Origin: an uncultured Bacilli bacterium
GTDB taxonomy: Bacteria; Bacillota_I; Bacilli_A; RF39; UBA660
Direction: 5' to 3'
NCBI GenBank assembly: GCA_947601485.1
Contig: CANQGF010000003.1
Coordinates: forward strand, 1-54,041
DNA length: 54,041 nucleotides
Positions 1 through 10,529 of this stretch are shown in pieces. Numbering within the stretch: the first letter of the stretch is position 1; each line of letters starts with the position of its first letter. A model generated the notes under the pieces. The model had not been told where the DNA came from and made no database searches. It saw only the letters and a program-made list of their open reading frames with translations. The position numbers were made by a program, and so were the translations under genes.

Positions 1-26
1 TATTCATCGCAGAATATCATTAAAAA

Positions 27-72
27 AGACTAAATCAGCGAATATATGCGATTATATATTCAGATTTAGTCT
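27..72 (-). terminator. Intrinsic terminator downstream of ppdK
   Basis: Inverted repeat AGACTAAATC...GATTTAGTCT followed on the minus strand by a T-run (GATTTAGTCTTTTTT). Confidence 0.8.
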
Positions 73-138
73 ATATTCTATTATTAAGCTCAACAAATAA
101 TTGGGTATTAACACAATAAACTTAAGTATTATCGGCTA

Positions 139-2781
139 TTATAAGTTCCTCCCATTTTTGATAGCGGCTTGTGCAGCAGCAAGTCTTGCAATAGGTACTC
201 TATATGGAGAACATGATACATAAGTAAGACCTATATTATGACAGAATTCAACACTTGAAGGTTCTCCACCATGTTCACCACAAATACCAAGTTTAATATC
301 AGGACGAACACTCTTACCTTTTTCAACAGCCATTTTAACTAATTCACCAACACCTGTTTGATCAAGTTTAGCAAATGGATCAATTTCATAAATTTTATTT
401 TGATAATAACTATCTAGGAATTTAGCAGCATCATCTCTAGAGAAGCCAAATGTCATTTGAGTTAAATCGTTAGTCCCAAATGAGAAGAATTCAGCTTCAG
501 TAGCAATTTTATCAGCTGTAATAGCTGCTCTTGGAATTTCAATCATTGTACCGATATGATATTTCATATCACTATTTTTCTCACGTTTTACTTGTTCTGC
601 TGTTTCAATAACGATATCTTTAACAAATTTTAATTCTTTAACTTCACCAACTAAAGGTATCATTATTTCTGGAACGATATCATAACCGTCTTCTTCTTTA
701 ACTTCAATAGCAGCTTCCATTAAAGCTCTTGTTTGCATTCTAGCTATTTCTGGATATGTAACAGCAAGTCTACAACCTCTATGTCCCATCATTGGGTTAA
801 ATTCATGTAATTCACTACATTTTTGCTTGATTTTTTCAGCAGATACACCCATATCTTTAGCTAATGCTTCAATTTCTTCATCCGTATTAGGTAAGAATTC
901 ATGAAGAGGTGGATCAAGATAACGAACAGTCATTGGAAGACCTTTAAGTTCTTTATACATTGCTTTAAAGTCACCTTTTTGGAATGGAATTAAAGCATCT
1001 AAAGCTTTTTCTCTCTCTTCAACTGTATCAGCTAAAATCATTTCTCTAATTTTAGGGATACGATCAGCTTCAAAGAACATATGCTCTGTTCTACATAAAC
1101 CAATTCCTTCAGCTCCAAGTTCTACAGCTTTTTTAGTATCTCTTGGATTATCAGCATTAGTTCTAACTTTTAATTTACGATATTTATCAGCCCAGGCCAT
1201 AATTCTACCAAAATTACCTGTAATTGTAGCTTCTTTAGTTTCGACATCACCTAAATATATTTTACCAGTATTACCATCAAGGCTAATATAATCTCCTTCT
1301 TTAAAGGTATGTCCACCAAGTTCAAAAGTTTTAGCTTCTTCATTAATCTTAATGGCACCACAACCTGCAACACAACAAGTACCCATACCACGAGCAACAA
1401 CAGCGGCATGGCTAGTTCTACCACCACGAACAGTTAGAATACCTTGACTTGCTACCATACCTTCAATATCTTCAGGTGTTGTTTCAAGTCTAACTAAAAC
1501 AACTCTTTCGCCTTTGCCACCTTTGCCTTCTCTTTTAGCATCTTCAGCTGTAAAGACAACTTTACCAGCAGCTGCTCCAGGAGATGCTGGAAGTCCTTCA
1601 CCAATAACTGTAGCATTTTTTATTGCATCAACATCAAATGTTGGATGTAATAATTGATCTAGACTTTTAGCTTCGATTCTTAAAACTGCTTCTTCTTCAC
1701 TAATCATTCCTTCATCAACTAAATCACAAGCAATCTTAATTGCGGCTTGAGCAGTTCTTTTACCATTTCTAGTTTGTAAGAAATATAATTTACCATTTTC
1801 AATAGTAAATTCCATATCTTGCATATCACGGTAATGATCTTCTAGTTTTTGAGCAAGAGACATAAATTCCGTATAGCATTCTGGTAAATCTTCTTGTAAT
1901 TTAGTAATTGGTTGAGGAGTTCTTACACCCGCAACTACATCTTCACCTTGGGCATTAATTAAGTATTCACCATATATACCTTTTTCTCCGGTTGCAGGAT
2001 TTCTTGTAAATGCTACTCCCGTTCCTGAAGTATCACCCATATTACCAAAGACCATTGATTGAACATTAACAGCAGTTCCCCAATCACCTGGAATATCATT
2101 CATTCTACGATAAACGATAGCTCTTGGATTATCCCATGAACGGAATACGGCTTTAACTGCTCCAAGTAATTGTTCATGAACATCTTGTGGGAATTCTTCC
2201 CCATTCATATTTTCTTTATAAACTTGTTTAAATCTTGTAACTAATTCTTTTAAATCATCAGTTGTAAGTTCATTATCATAAGTAATACCCTTTTCATGTT
2301 TTACTTCATCAATAATTTTTTCAAAATAGCTTTTTGGCACTTCCATTACAACATCTGAATACATTTGAATAAAACGTCTATAAGAGTCATATGCAAATCT
2401 TGGATTATTAGTCTTTTTAGCAAACCCTTCAACTGATTTATCATTTAAACCTAAATTTAAAATGGTATCCATCATTCCTGGCATACTAGCTCTTGCACCA
2501 CTTCTAACAGATACTAAAAGGGGCATTTCTTCATCGCCAAATTTTTTACCCACCATTTCTTCTAGTTTTTTTAATGCTTCTTGCATTTCTTGTAATATTT
2601 CATCACGTATTACTTTTCCATTATTATAGTAATCAGTACACGCTTCTGTCGTTATTGTAAATCCTTGAGGAATAGGTAACCCTAAATTAGTCATTTCCGC
2701 TAAATTAGCTCCCTTACCACCAAGTAATTCACGCATATCTTTGTTTCCTTCGGAAAACAAATAAACATATTTTTTTGCCAT
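139..2781 (-). CDS. ppdK: Pyruvate, phosphate dikinase
   Basis: 880 aa; N-terminal GGKGANLAEM, catalytic-His motif GGRTSHAAVVARGMG, C-terminal PEP-binding region GTNDLTQMTFGFSRDD. Confidence 0.98.
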   Translation of the reverse strand: MAKKYVYLFSEGNKDMRELLGGKGANLAEMTNLGLPIPQGFTITTEACTDYYNNGKVIRDEILQEMQEALKKLEEMVGKKFGDEEMPLLVSVRSGARASMPGMMDTILNLGLNDKSVEGFAKKTNNPRFAYDSYRRFIQMYSDVVMEVPKSYFEKIIDEVKHEKGITYDNELTTDDLKELVTRFKQVYKENMNGEEFPQDVHEQLLGAVKAVFRSWDNPRAIVYRRMNDIPGDWGTAVNVQSMVFGNMGDTSGTGVAFTRNPATGEKGIYGEYLINAQGEDVVAGVRTPQPITKLQEDLPECYTEFMSLAQKLEDHYRDMQDMEFTIENGKLYFLQTRNGKRTAQAAIKIACDLVDEGMISEEEAVLRIEAKSLDQLLHPTFDVDAIKNATVIGEGLPASPGAAAGKVVFTAEDAKREGKGGKGERVVLVRLETTPEDIEGMVASQGILTVRGGRTSHAAVVARGMGTCCVAGCGAIKINEEAKTFELGGHTFKEGDYISLDGNTGKIYLGDVETKEATITGNFGRIMAWADKYRKLKVRTNADNPRDTKKAVELGAEGIGLCRTEHMFFEADRIPKIREMILADTVEEREKALDALIPFQKGDFKAMYKELKGLPMTVRYLDPPLHEFLPNTDEEIEALAKDMGVSAEKIKQKCSELHEFNPMMGHRGCRLAVTYPEIARMQTRALMEAAIEVKEEDGYDIVPEIMIPLVGEVKELKFVKDIVIETAEQVKREKNSDMKYHIGTMIEIPRAAITADKIATEAEFFSFGTNDLTQMTFGFSRDDAAKFLDSYYQNKIYEIDPFAKLDQTGVGELVKMAVEKGKSVRPDIKLGICGEHGGEPSSVEFCHNIGLTYVSCSPYRVPIARLAAAQAAIKNGRNL

Positions 2782-2854
2782 TTTATAAGCCTCCTAAACA
2801 ATATTTTAACACAGAGACTAAAATTCACCAAAGAATATGTTAAATTTTTGACAT

Positions 2855-3766
2855 TTATTGACGTTTTTTATTAGGATGAAATCTTAAATAAGCACTGCGA
2901 AGTCTTTCATTACTAACATGAGTATAAATTTCCGTAGTACTTAAGTTTTCATGGCCTAACATCTCTTGTACACTTTTTAAATCTGCTCCATTATCTAATA
3001 AATGAGTGGCAAAAGAATGTCTTAAAACATGGGGAGATATTTTATGCTTTACACTTGATTTACTAATTATTTTATCTATTATATATTCAATACTTTCTCG
3101 ACTTAACTTATTACCAAATTTATTTAAAAGCAAATAATCAGTAGGCTTTTTAATAAATTCATATCTTATTTTAAGATAATTATCTAATAAATTTTGGCAA
3201 GACTTACCATAATAAGCTATTCTTTCTTTACTGCCTTTCCCCATAACCTTAATAGTCATATCATTTGTATTAATATCATTAATCTTAATATTAGAGGCTT
3301 CACTAACTCTAATACCAGTTGAATATAAAAGTTCAAAAATAAATTTATCGCGAATATCTTCTTTAGCATCTTCCTTCATTTCCAATATTATTTCATCAAT
3401 TTCTACAATACTTAAATAATTTGGCAATTTTTTAGGAATTTTAGGATTTTTAACTCTTTTAAATACATTACTATCAATAACTTTAATTTCCACTAAATAA
3501 TTATAAAAACTTCGAAGAGCACTTAAATGTCTAGAAATTGTCTTATTAGTAAATTTTAAATTATCTAAATATTTTAAAAAAGACATAACATCATCTTTAG
3601 ATATTGTTAAATAATTTATATGTTTTAAACTTAAAAAGTCTTTATATAGTAAAAGATCTGTTCTATAAGAATCTCTTGTTAAAGAACTATAATTTAATTC
3701 ATATTCAATATATTCTAAATATTTATTTATCGCTTCATCTATTTTCATAATTTTATTATACATCAA
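2855..3766 (-). CDS. Tyrosine recombinase XerC/XerD family
   Basis: 303 aa; N-terminal SAM-like domain; catalytic motifs STGIRVSE, HVLRHSFATHLL, GHENLSTTEIYTHV. Confidence 0.93.
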   Translation of the reverse strand: MMYNKIMKIDEAINKYLEYIEYELNYSSLTRDSYRTDLLLYKDFLSLKHINYLTISKDDVMSFLKYLDNLKFTNKTISRHLSALRSFYNYLVEIKVIDSNVFKRVKNPKIPKKLPNYLSIVEIDEIILEMKEDAKEDIRDKFIFELLYSTGIRVSEASNIKINDINTNDMTIKVMGKGSKERIAYYGKSCQNLLDNYLKIRYEFIKKPTDYLLLNKFGNKLSRESIEYIIDKIISKSSVKHKISPHVLRHSFATHLLDNGADLKSVQEMLGHENLSTTEIYTHVSNERLRSAYLRFHPNKKRQ

Positions 3767-3769
3767 AAA

Positions 3770-3801
3770 AAGTTAGATGACTATGCAACTTCATCTAACT
3801 T
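3770..3801 (-). terminator. Intrinsic terminator with the stop codon in its loop
   Basis: 11-bp perfect inverted repeat AAGTTAGATGA/TCATCTAACTT with minus-strand T7 tail; stop codon (CTA on +, 3781-3783) lies in the loop. Confidence 0.88.
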
Positions 3802-4356
3802 TTCTAATTTTCTAATTTTTTCTTCTTCTTTTCTTCTTTTAATTTCATCACTTAACATAAGGTAAATAGCTCTACCATTAGAATATGGTATTTTATTTAT
3901 TGAATTAAATACTTCATGATAATTATTAGAATTTAATGCACTTTTAAAGTTTCTTAAAGAGTCATAAAAATAATCCCCATCAATATATTTTTCTAAAGTT
4001 TTTTTATAATAACCATACAATTTATCTTTTAAACTATTTTCAAATTCTAGATGACCACCACTAATTTCATTAATTATTTCATAATCTTCTTTTGAAAAAG
4101 CTGGTAGTTTATGTTTCATATTACTAATAATTTTAAAGGTCCCTTTTAAATACTCTGGAGCAACAAGATTATTTTTAGCAATTAAATCTTTTAATTCATC
4201 CACACTATATTGCATAGTAAAGGCATCAATTTCTCCAATCGAATTAGGACAATCTACATTTGCATTAGGAATTCTTTCTATTTCGACAACATTATAATCC
4301 CCATTACGTAACTCTAAAACTAAATTATAAATTATTATTCCATTCATATAATTCAT
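3781..4356 (-). CDS. Hypothetical protein
   Basis: 191 aa ORF with its own terminator; no family recognised. Confidence 0.75.
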   Translation of the reverse strand: MNYMNGIIIYNLVLELRNGDYNVVEIERIPNANVDCPNSIGEIDAFTMQYSVDELKDLIAKNNLVAPEYLKGTFKIISNMKHKLPAFSKEDYEIINEISGGHLEFENSLKDKLYGYYKKTLEKYIDGDYFYDSLRNFKSALNSNNYHEVFNSINKIPYSNGRAIYLMLSDEIKRRKEEEKIRKLEKLDEVA

Positions 4357-4408
4357 CCCCTTACAAAGGAGAATTATTATACCATTTATAGGTGGATCTT
4401 GTCAATAG

Positions 4409-5350
4409 CTAGCCCCTATTTTTCTTATCTCTCTTATCTCTTACTAAAGATAAAGTTTGTACTAATTTTTGCTTTGTATTTACCTCTTCTTCTTTAAATT
4501 CTCTAACTAAAGCATTAATATCAGTATCAAGGAAACAATAATCATCTAAAGGAATATCATATTCACTCATAATGTCATTTAATGTAGTATTTTCATTTAT
4601 CTTAAAATTAAAACCATTGTAATTAAATCTTACTTCTCCTTTATTAATTCTAGCGATTAAAAAAGCATCCATTAATATTTTTAAAAAACTATAATATTGG
4701 CCAAATTTAAGAAAATGAATTTGATTTTTTAAATCATATTGATATTCAACAATAGATAACTGATAATTGCTCACTCTTCGGCTAAATTCTAAGCGTTTTT
4801 TATTAGAATAGGCCACTTTAAAATCATTTTGAGGATAACCATAATGCCTTCTTTTAAAAGAATCCATTGCTTTTAGTATTTTATCTTCATGTTTGAAGAA
4901 AATAAAATAGTCATTTTCAATATCCCACCAAAATTCATTATATTTAATAAATTTATTTGCTTTTCCTTTGCTACTATTTATAGATATATATTTAGATAAA
5001 TAACAAGATTCTTTTAAAGCAAAGCGATTATTGATAAGACCATCCACCATATCTTTTATACGTTCAGAATAAATAGATGGTGCATAAACTTTAAGGACAT
5101 TGCCATCCTTATCTTGATATTTGGGAATCGCAAAAATTTGATAGAAATCACCATTAATAGTCATTCTTCGAAGTGAACTAGGTAAAGCGCCAAATTGAAA
5201 TTCGGAAGATCCCATATAATTGAAATATAAAATATCATCTATACCATTTATGTCTTCTTCATTTATTAACGATACGTCTTCTTTAAAATATCCACTTTGA
5301 ATAAGCCAAGGATTTTTTAACGTTAAATAGTTTCTATCATTATCATTCAT
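4409..5350 (-). CDS. Hypothetical protein with a YFNYMGSSEFQFGALPSSLRRM motif
   Basis: Long ORF (track 4409..5377); start MNDNDR preceded by AAAGAGG is the more likely initiation site. Confidence 0.75.
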   Translation of the reverse strand: MNDNDRNYLTLKNPWLIQSGYFKEDVSLINEEDINGIDDILYFNYMGSSEFQFGALPSSLRRMTINGDFYQIFAIPKYQDKDGNVLKVYAPSIYSERIKDMVDGLINNRFALKESCYLSKYISINSSKGKANKFIKYNEFWWDIENDYFIFFKHEDKILKAMDSFKRRHYGYPQNDFKVAYSNKKRLEFSRRVSNYQLSIVEYQYDLKNQIHFLKFGQYYSFLKILMDAFLIARINKGEVRFNYNGFNFKINENTTLNDIMSEYDIPLDDYCFLDTDINALVREFKEEEVNTKQKLVQTLSLVRDKRDKKNRG

Positions 5351-5421
5351 TATTAAAAACCTCTTTCTTTTTCTCATATTCTAACACCGGTAAATATGAA
5401 AATCAATTAAAGTATTTAAAA

Positions 5422-5444
5422 AAGTAAACCCTATAGGTTTACAA
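5422..5444 (-). terminator. Intrinsic terminator overlapping the stop codon
   Basis: GTAAACC-CTATA-GGTTTAC, minus-strand TTTTTT tail; stop codon TTA (+, 5439-5441) is inside the stem. Confidence 0.8.
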
Positions 5445-6893
5445 ATTTCGCATTAATTTAGTTACTTTATCTTCTTGTGGATGAAGAGTATCTTGTAATT
5501 TATTCCATATTCCATCTCTTAAATCATCATTGTTATATTCTATATTATTAGTTAAATAAGTATTTAAATATTTTTGCATAAATTCTTTTATAGTATTAAT
5601 TACTTTGTCCATTTCTTTATTTGTATGTTCATTAGCTTTCATTTTGTTTGCTAAAATATAAAGCCTCATTGCAAGTAAACTATTTAAAATATTTTGGTAA
5701 TCTCCTCGATCAACTATTTTTTCATAAACATCTATTTGATTTAAGAAAAAATTTTCTAAAGAAGCAGCATAATAGAAATAACCATCATAAAATTGGCTTC
5801 TAAATCTCACTGCCATACTATCTAAATTACCACTATCAACAGCATAATCTTTACCAAATGATGTGTTACCATTGATAACATTATTAATATATTTAAAACG
5901 ATCTTCACGCCAATGATTATCTGGTTTAAGGCGACCTATTTTAGTATACATATCCCGATGGGTTTCAGCAGTTATATAAGGAAAATTATAATGCATTGGT
6001 TTTATTAACTCAAAAAGTTTTCCTTTATTTATTTCATCACTTTTATCTAATACTTCTAAATATCTTATAATTGAACTAGCATCTAATTTATACAAACATA
6101 AAGTTAATATTTCATCTCTTGTAACACTTGGGTATTTATCTATAAGTTCATCTACATTAATATTAAATAAACAATTTCCTTTAAAAAGATACAAAATTTC
6201 AAATGGATAATAAGTAGGTACATTAAATTTTTCAAAATTAGTATAATATAAATCATACATTCTATTTATATCTTCACTATATTTTTGCTTAAATTCTTTA
6301 CTTAAAACTCTTGTATAATACTTCTTTTTGCCATCTTCTTCAATCATTTTATATTCGATTTCTTGAAGCCTTGAATTATATAAATCTTCATTTGTTAATT
6401 TACTTCCATTTTTAAAATCCTTTTGCTCTAAATCTGGTGTTGGAACTAAAACATCGACTCCATAACTAGCTAAAACGTCATAAGCATTCGCTATTAAGTA
6501 AAGTAAAGTTAAAGGGTCCATATTATCTCTATTAAAAGCATCTCCATCACAAATCATTCTTATCATCCGATAGTAAGGAGATGAAAGATAAAAATCATAA
6601 ACACCTAAAGTATATTCATCAACACCCCAACTTTTTGGTGTTCTAAAAAGAATGTCTTTAATAAAGCCATTATATCTTTCTTTATTAAAATCCTTGGCTT
6701 CTTCATAAAACTCTCGCCCTTCACTTGTAATAGCTATATCATCTATCTTTGAATTTTCATCATATAAAGTACTAAATAAATTGGGAATTAAATAATTACG
6801 CATAAATTCCTTTATTTCATCGTCTTCTTTTTCTTCGACAAATACTCTAGGAAACAATTTTAATTTTTTATCAATTTCCTCTAAACTATGCAT
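5439..6893 (-). CDS. Hypothetical protein, tandem paralog copy A
   Basis: 484 aa; strongly similar over its full length to ORF 6965..8476; RBS AAAGGAGAGTG upstream. Confidence 0.85.
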   Translation of the reverse strand: MHSLEEIDKKLKLFPRVFVEEKEDDEIKEFMRNYLIPNLFSTLYDENSKIDDIAITSEGREFYEEAKDFNKERYNGFIKDILFRTPKSWGVDEYTLGVYDFYLSSPYYRMIRMICDGDAFNRDNMDPLTLLYLIANAYDVLASYGVDVLVPTPDLEQKDFKNGSKLTNEDLYNSRLQEIEYKMIEEDGKKKYYTRVLSKEFKQKYSEDINRMYDLYYTNFEKFNVPTYYPFEILYLFKGNCLFNINVDELIDKYPSVTRDEILTLCLYKLDASSIIRYLEVLDKSDEINKGKLFELIKPMHYNFPYITAETHRDMYTKIGRLKPDNHWREDRFKYINNVINGNTSFGKDYAVDSGNLDSMAVRFRSQFYDGYFYYAASLENFFLNQIDVYEKIVDRGDYQNILNSLLAMRLYILANKMKANEHTNKEMDKVINTIKEFMQKYLNTYLTNNIEYNNDDLRDGIWNKLQDTLHPQEDKVTKLMRNL

Positions 6894-6964
6894 TAAGCAA
6901 ACACTCTCCTTTATTAATTATTTATTCTAACATTTAAGATTATTTTAATCAAGATTAAAATCTT

Positions 6965-8476
6965 TTACAAATTTCTCATTAATTTAGTTACTTTATCTTC
7001 TTGTAGATGAAGAGTATCATGTAACTTATTCCATATTCCATCTCTTAAATCATCATTGTTATACTCTATATTATCAGTTAAATAAGTATTTAAATATTTT
7101 TGCATAAAGTATTTTATAGTATTAATTACTTTGTCCATTTCTTTATTTGTATGTTCACTAGCTTTCATTTTGTTTGCTAAAATATAAAGTCGCATCGCAA
7201 GTAAACTATTTAAAATATTTTGGTAATCTCCTCGATCAACTATTTTTTCATAGACATCTATTTGCTTTAAGAAAAAATTTTCTAAAGATGTTATATAATA
7301 GAAATATCCATCATAAAATTGGCTTCTAAATCTCACTGCAAAGCCATAAGAATTATCACTATCAATAACATAATCTTTATCAAATAAAGTATTACCATTG
7401 ATAACATTATTAATATATTTAAAACCGTCTTCACGCCAATGATTATCTGGTTTAAGGCGACCTATTTCAGTATACATATCATGATAGGTTTCAGCAGTTA
7501 TATAAGGAAAATGATAATGCATTGGTTTTATTAATTCAAAAAGTTTTTCTTTATTAACTTTATCACTTTTATTTAATACTTCTAAATATCTTATAATTGA
7601 ACTAGCATCTAATTTATATAAACATAAAGTTAAAATTTCATCCCTAGTAACTCTAGGGTATTTATCTATAAGTTCATCTACATTAATATTAAATAAACTA
7701 TTTCCTTTGAAAAGATATAAAATTTCAAATGAATAATAAGTAGGTACATTAAATTTTTCAAAATTAGCATAATATAAATCATACATTCTATTTATATCTT
7801 CACTATATTTTTGCTTAAATTCTTCCTTTAAAACTCTTTTATAATACTTCTTTTCTCCATCTTCTTCAATCATTTTATATTCTATTTCCTGAAGCCTTGA
7901 ATTATCTAAATCATCCTTTGTTAAATTACTTCCATTTTTAAAATTCTTTTGCTCTAAATCTGGGGTGGGAACTAAAACATCAACTCCATAACTGGCTAAA
8001 ACGTCATAAGCATTTGCTATTAAATAAAGTAAAGTTAAAGGATCCATATTATCTCTATTAAAAGCATCTCCATTACAAATCATTCTTATCATCCGGTAGT
8101 AAGGAGATGAAAGATAAAAATTATAAATACCTAAATTATATATCTCATGAGTATGTTCTTTAACACGAGAACTTCTTGGTGGTTCTTTTGGTACTTCATC
8201 AATAATGTCTTTAATAACACTATGTCTTTCTTTATTAAAATTATTGACTTCTTCATAAAATTCTCGCCCTTTACTTGTAATAGCTATATCATCTATCTTT
8301 GAATTTTCATCATATAAAGTACTAAATAAATCTGGGAAAGAATTCCACATAAATTTCTTTATTTCATCATCTTTTTTTTCTTCGAGAAATACTCCAGGAA
8401 ACACTTTTACGTTTTCTTCGAGAAATACTCTAGGAAAAAATTTTAATTTTTTATCAACTTCAATCCAACTATGCAT
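6965..8476 (-). CDS. Hypothetical protein, tandem paralog copy B
   Basis: 503 aa; strongly similar to ORF 5439..6893, including the upstream non-coding sequence (attaagcaaacactctcctttattaatt). Confidence 0.85.
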   Translation of the reverse strand: MHSWIEVDKKLKFFPRVFLEENVKVFPGVFLEEKKDDEIKKFMWNSFPDLFSTLYDENSKIDDIAITSKGREFYEEVNNFNKERHSVIKDIIDEVPKEPPRSSRVKEHTHEIYNLGIYNFYLSSPYYRMIRMICNGDAFNRDNMDPLTLLYLIANAYDVLASYGVDVLVPTPDLEQKNFKNGSNLTKDDLDNSRLQEIEYKMIEEDGEKKYYKRVLKEEFKQKYSEDINRMYDLYYANFEKFNVPTYYSFEILYLFKGNSLFNINVDELIDKYPRVTRDEILTLCLYKLDASSIIRYLEVLNKSDKVNKEKLFELIKPMHYHFPYITAETYHDMYTEIGRLKPDNHWREDGFKYINNVINGNTLFDKDYVIDSDNSYGFAVRFRSQFYDGYFYYITSLENFFLKQIDVYEKIVDRGDYQNILNSLLAMRLYILANKMKASEHTNKEMDKVINTIKYFMQKYLNTYLTDNIEYNNDDLRDGIWNKLHDTLHLQEDKVTKLMRNL

Positions 8477-8542
8477 TAAGCAAACACTCTCCTTTATTAA
8501 TTGTTTATTCTAACATACAATCTTACTTGATTCAAGTAGAAA

Positions 8543-9556
8543 TCATTTTTGATAATTTTCTAAATAATTTATGGCTTCTTTTAAAGTACTAACCCCAACT
8601 ATTTTAATATCAAGATTTCTTTTTTCTTTAATGCTTTCTGCTTCCTCTAAATTTTCCATTGGGCAAAAGAAAATATCGGCACCCTTTTTACTAGCTCCTA
8701 AAACTTTATACTTAACTCCGCCAATTTCACCAACATTGCCATTTTCATCAATCGTTCCAGTTCCTACTATATTAAGTCCTTTAGTAATATCATCTTCTAC
8801 TAAGGCATTATAAATAGCAAGGCTCATCATTAGTCCTCCACTTGAACCAGATTCATTACTTTTCATTTTAATTTCTACTGGAATTTCTGTCTCATATTTA
8901 TATGTGGTAATAAAAGCAATCCCCATTTTTAAAGATCCATCATTATCTTCATATAATTTAGCTTTCCGAGTATATTCTTTATTATTATTTAATACTTTAA
9001 TCTTTACTTCATCATCTTTTTTAAAATCTTTTAATATTTCTTTAATATCTTCAAGACTAGTCACTTTAATATTATTAACTTCTATTATTTCATCACCAAT
9101 TTTAATATTAGTTTTAGCTTCTTCACTAATATAAGCTACGGTGTTAATAACCCCATTAATAGTAATATTTAAACCTGCTTCTCTAAAGGAAGCAATCTTG
9201 GCATTATCAATTCCTTCTTTTAAATAAACTTTACCTAAAGCAATGGTATCATCATAATCGCCTTCACTAGTAACTTCTTCAATCGGATATAAGTCCCAAT
9301 CAGGTAAGATATAAGAAAGCAAAATAAAAGCTGGAGCTCCCTTCATAGCATTAACATAGCTCATCGAAAAAGACCCTTCCTGTTTATAGTCAGTTTCAAT
9401 CGTAAGCCGATTTTTTAAATCAATGGTACCACCACTACGATAAATAATAAAAGGCAGTTCAACATAAAACATTAAAATAATAACAATAAGACAAATTAAA
9501 AATTTATAATAATTTTTTAAAAATTGCTTAATTTTTTCATATAATTTATTAATCAT
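8543..9556 (-). CDS. PDZ domain plus Lon-type (S16) protease domain protein, YlbL/SepM-like
   Basis: N-terminal TM, PDZ-like IKIGDEIIEVNNIKVTSLEDI, S16 catalytic region SNESGSSGGLMMSLAIY and GEIGGVKYKVLGA. Start MINKLYEK chosen (9556), with GGGTG RBS and extended -10 TGCTATAAT upstream. Confidence 0.88.
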   Translation of the reverse strand: MINKLYEKIKQFLKNYYKFLICLIVIILMFYVELPFIIYRSGGTIDLKNRLTIETDYKQEGSFSMSYVNAMKGAPAFILLSYILPDWDLYPIEEVTSEGDYDDTIALGKVYLKEGIDNAKIASFREAGLNITINGVINTVAYISEEAKTNIKIGDEIIEVNNIKVTSLEDIKEILKDFKKDDEVKIKVLNNNKEYTRKAKLYEDNDGSLKMGIAFITTYKYETEIPVEIKMKSNESGSSGGLMMSLAIYNALVEDDITKGLNIVGTGTIDENGNVGEIGGVKYKVLGASKKGADIFFCPMENLEEAESIKEKRNLDIKIVGVSTLKEAINYLENYQK

Positions 9557-9599
9557 ATTTTTACACCCTAGTCTATTATAGCATAAACCGAGGTATTTT

Positions 9600-10529
9600 A
9601 TGAACAAACTAAAAAAAATTTTGCAAATAGCTTTTTTATTTTTACTAATTTTTATTTTATTTAAATATAATTATGTTTTAAAACCATCCGTTCTTATCTC
9701 TATTAATCTCTGGATAACCAAAGTTTTTCCATCACTTTTTATTATGTTTATTTTAAATGATATTATTATTAGAACAAATATATTAAATGATTTAAATAAA
9801 ATAATTAATCCTTTTTTTAATAAAATATTTAAAACTAAAGGAAATGCCTTTGCTTGTTTTTTCTTATCCATTTTTAGTGGTAGCCCTACCAATGCTTATA
9901 TTATTAATGAAAATTTACAAAAGAAATTGATTAGTCAAAAAACAGCCAATAATCTAATGCGATATACTTATTTTTCTAATCCTTTATTTTTATATAATAT
10001 TTTATCAGGTATATTTAATAAATTTATAACTTTTAAAATTATTATTATTCATTATTTAGCAAATATTGTGATTGGTTTATTTTTTGTAATTAAAGATGAT
10101 GCAGATGATACCTATTATAATGATACTAATAATCATGAAAATATTCTTTATATCTTACCTCAAAGCATTAGTAAAAGTATTAATACACTTTTAATGATAT
10201 TAGGTTGTATTACTTTTTATATGATTATGACTAATATTTTTACTAGTCTTATTTCTTTAAATGATACTTTAACTACTATTTTAAAAGGATTATTAGAAAT
10301 TACTCAAGGATTAAATATACTTGCAAGTTTAAAACAAACAAGCATTATAAAAGAAATAATAGCAGTTGCCATTATTTCTTTTGGAGGTTTATCTATTCAT
10401 ACTCAAGTATTATCTTTAACAACAAACAATAAAGAATTATACCAAAATTATTTAATTGGGCGCATTTATCAAACATTAATTAGTACAGGTACCTATATCC
10501 TTATCTATCTTTTCATTGCCCATATTTAA
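9600..10529 (+). CDS. ylbJ: Sporulation integral membrane protein YlbJ-like (nucleoside-recognition domain family)
   Basis: 309 aa polytopic protein; SLFIMFILNDII and IFSGSPTNAYIINE motifs typical of YlbJ; adjacent to a YlbL-like gene as in B. subtilis. Confidence 0.75.
   Translation: MNKLKKILQIAFLFLLIFILFKYNYVLKPSVLISINLWITKVFPSLFIMFILNDIIIRTNILNDLNKIINPFFNKIFKTKGNAFACFFLSIFSGSPTNAYIINENLQKKLISQKTANNLMRYTYFSNPLFLYNILSGIFNKFITFKIIIIHYLANIVIGLFFVIKDDADDTYYNDTNNHENILYILPQSISKSINTLLMILGCITFYMIMTNIFTSLISLNDTLTTILKGLLEITQGLNILASLKQTSIIKEIIAVAIISFGGLSIHTQVLSLTTNNKELYQNYLIGRIYQTLISTGTYILIYLFIAHI

Noticed and set aside
8571-8813. Plus-strand ORF antisense to the PDZ/S16 protease gene (also 8904..9134, 9671..9892)
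   Set aside because: Fully inside a better-supported gene on the other strand, low-complexity S/L/F-rich translation, no RBS; shadow ORF.
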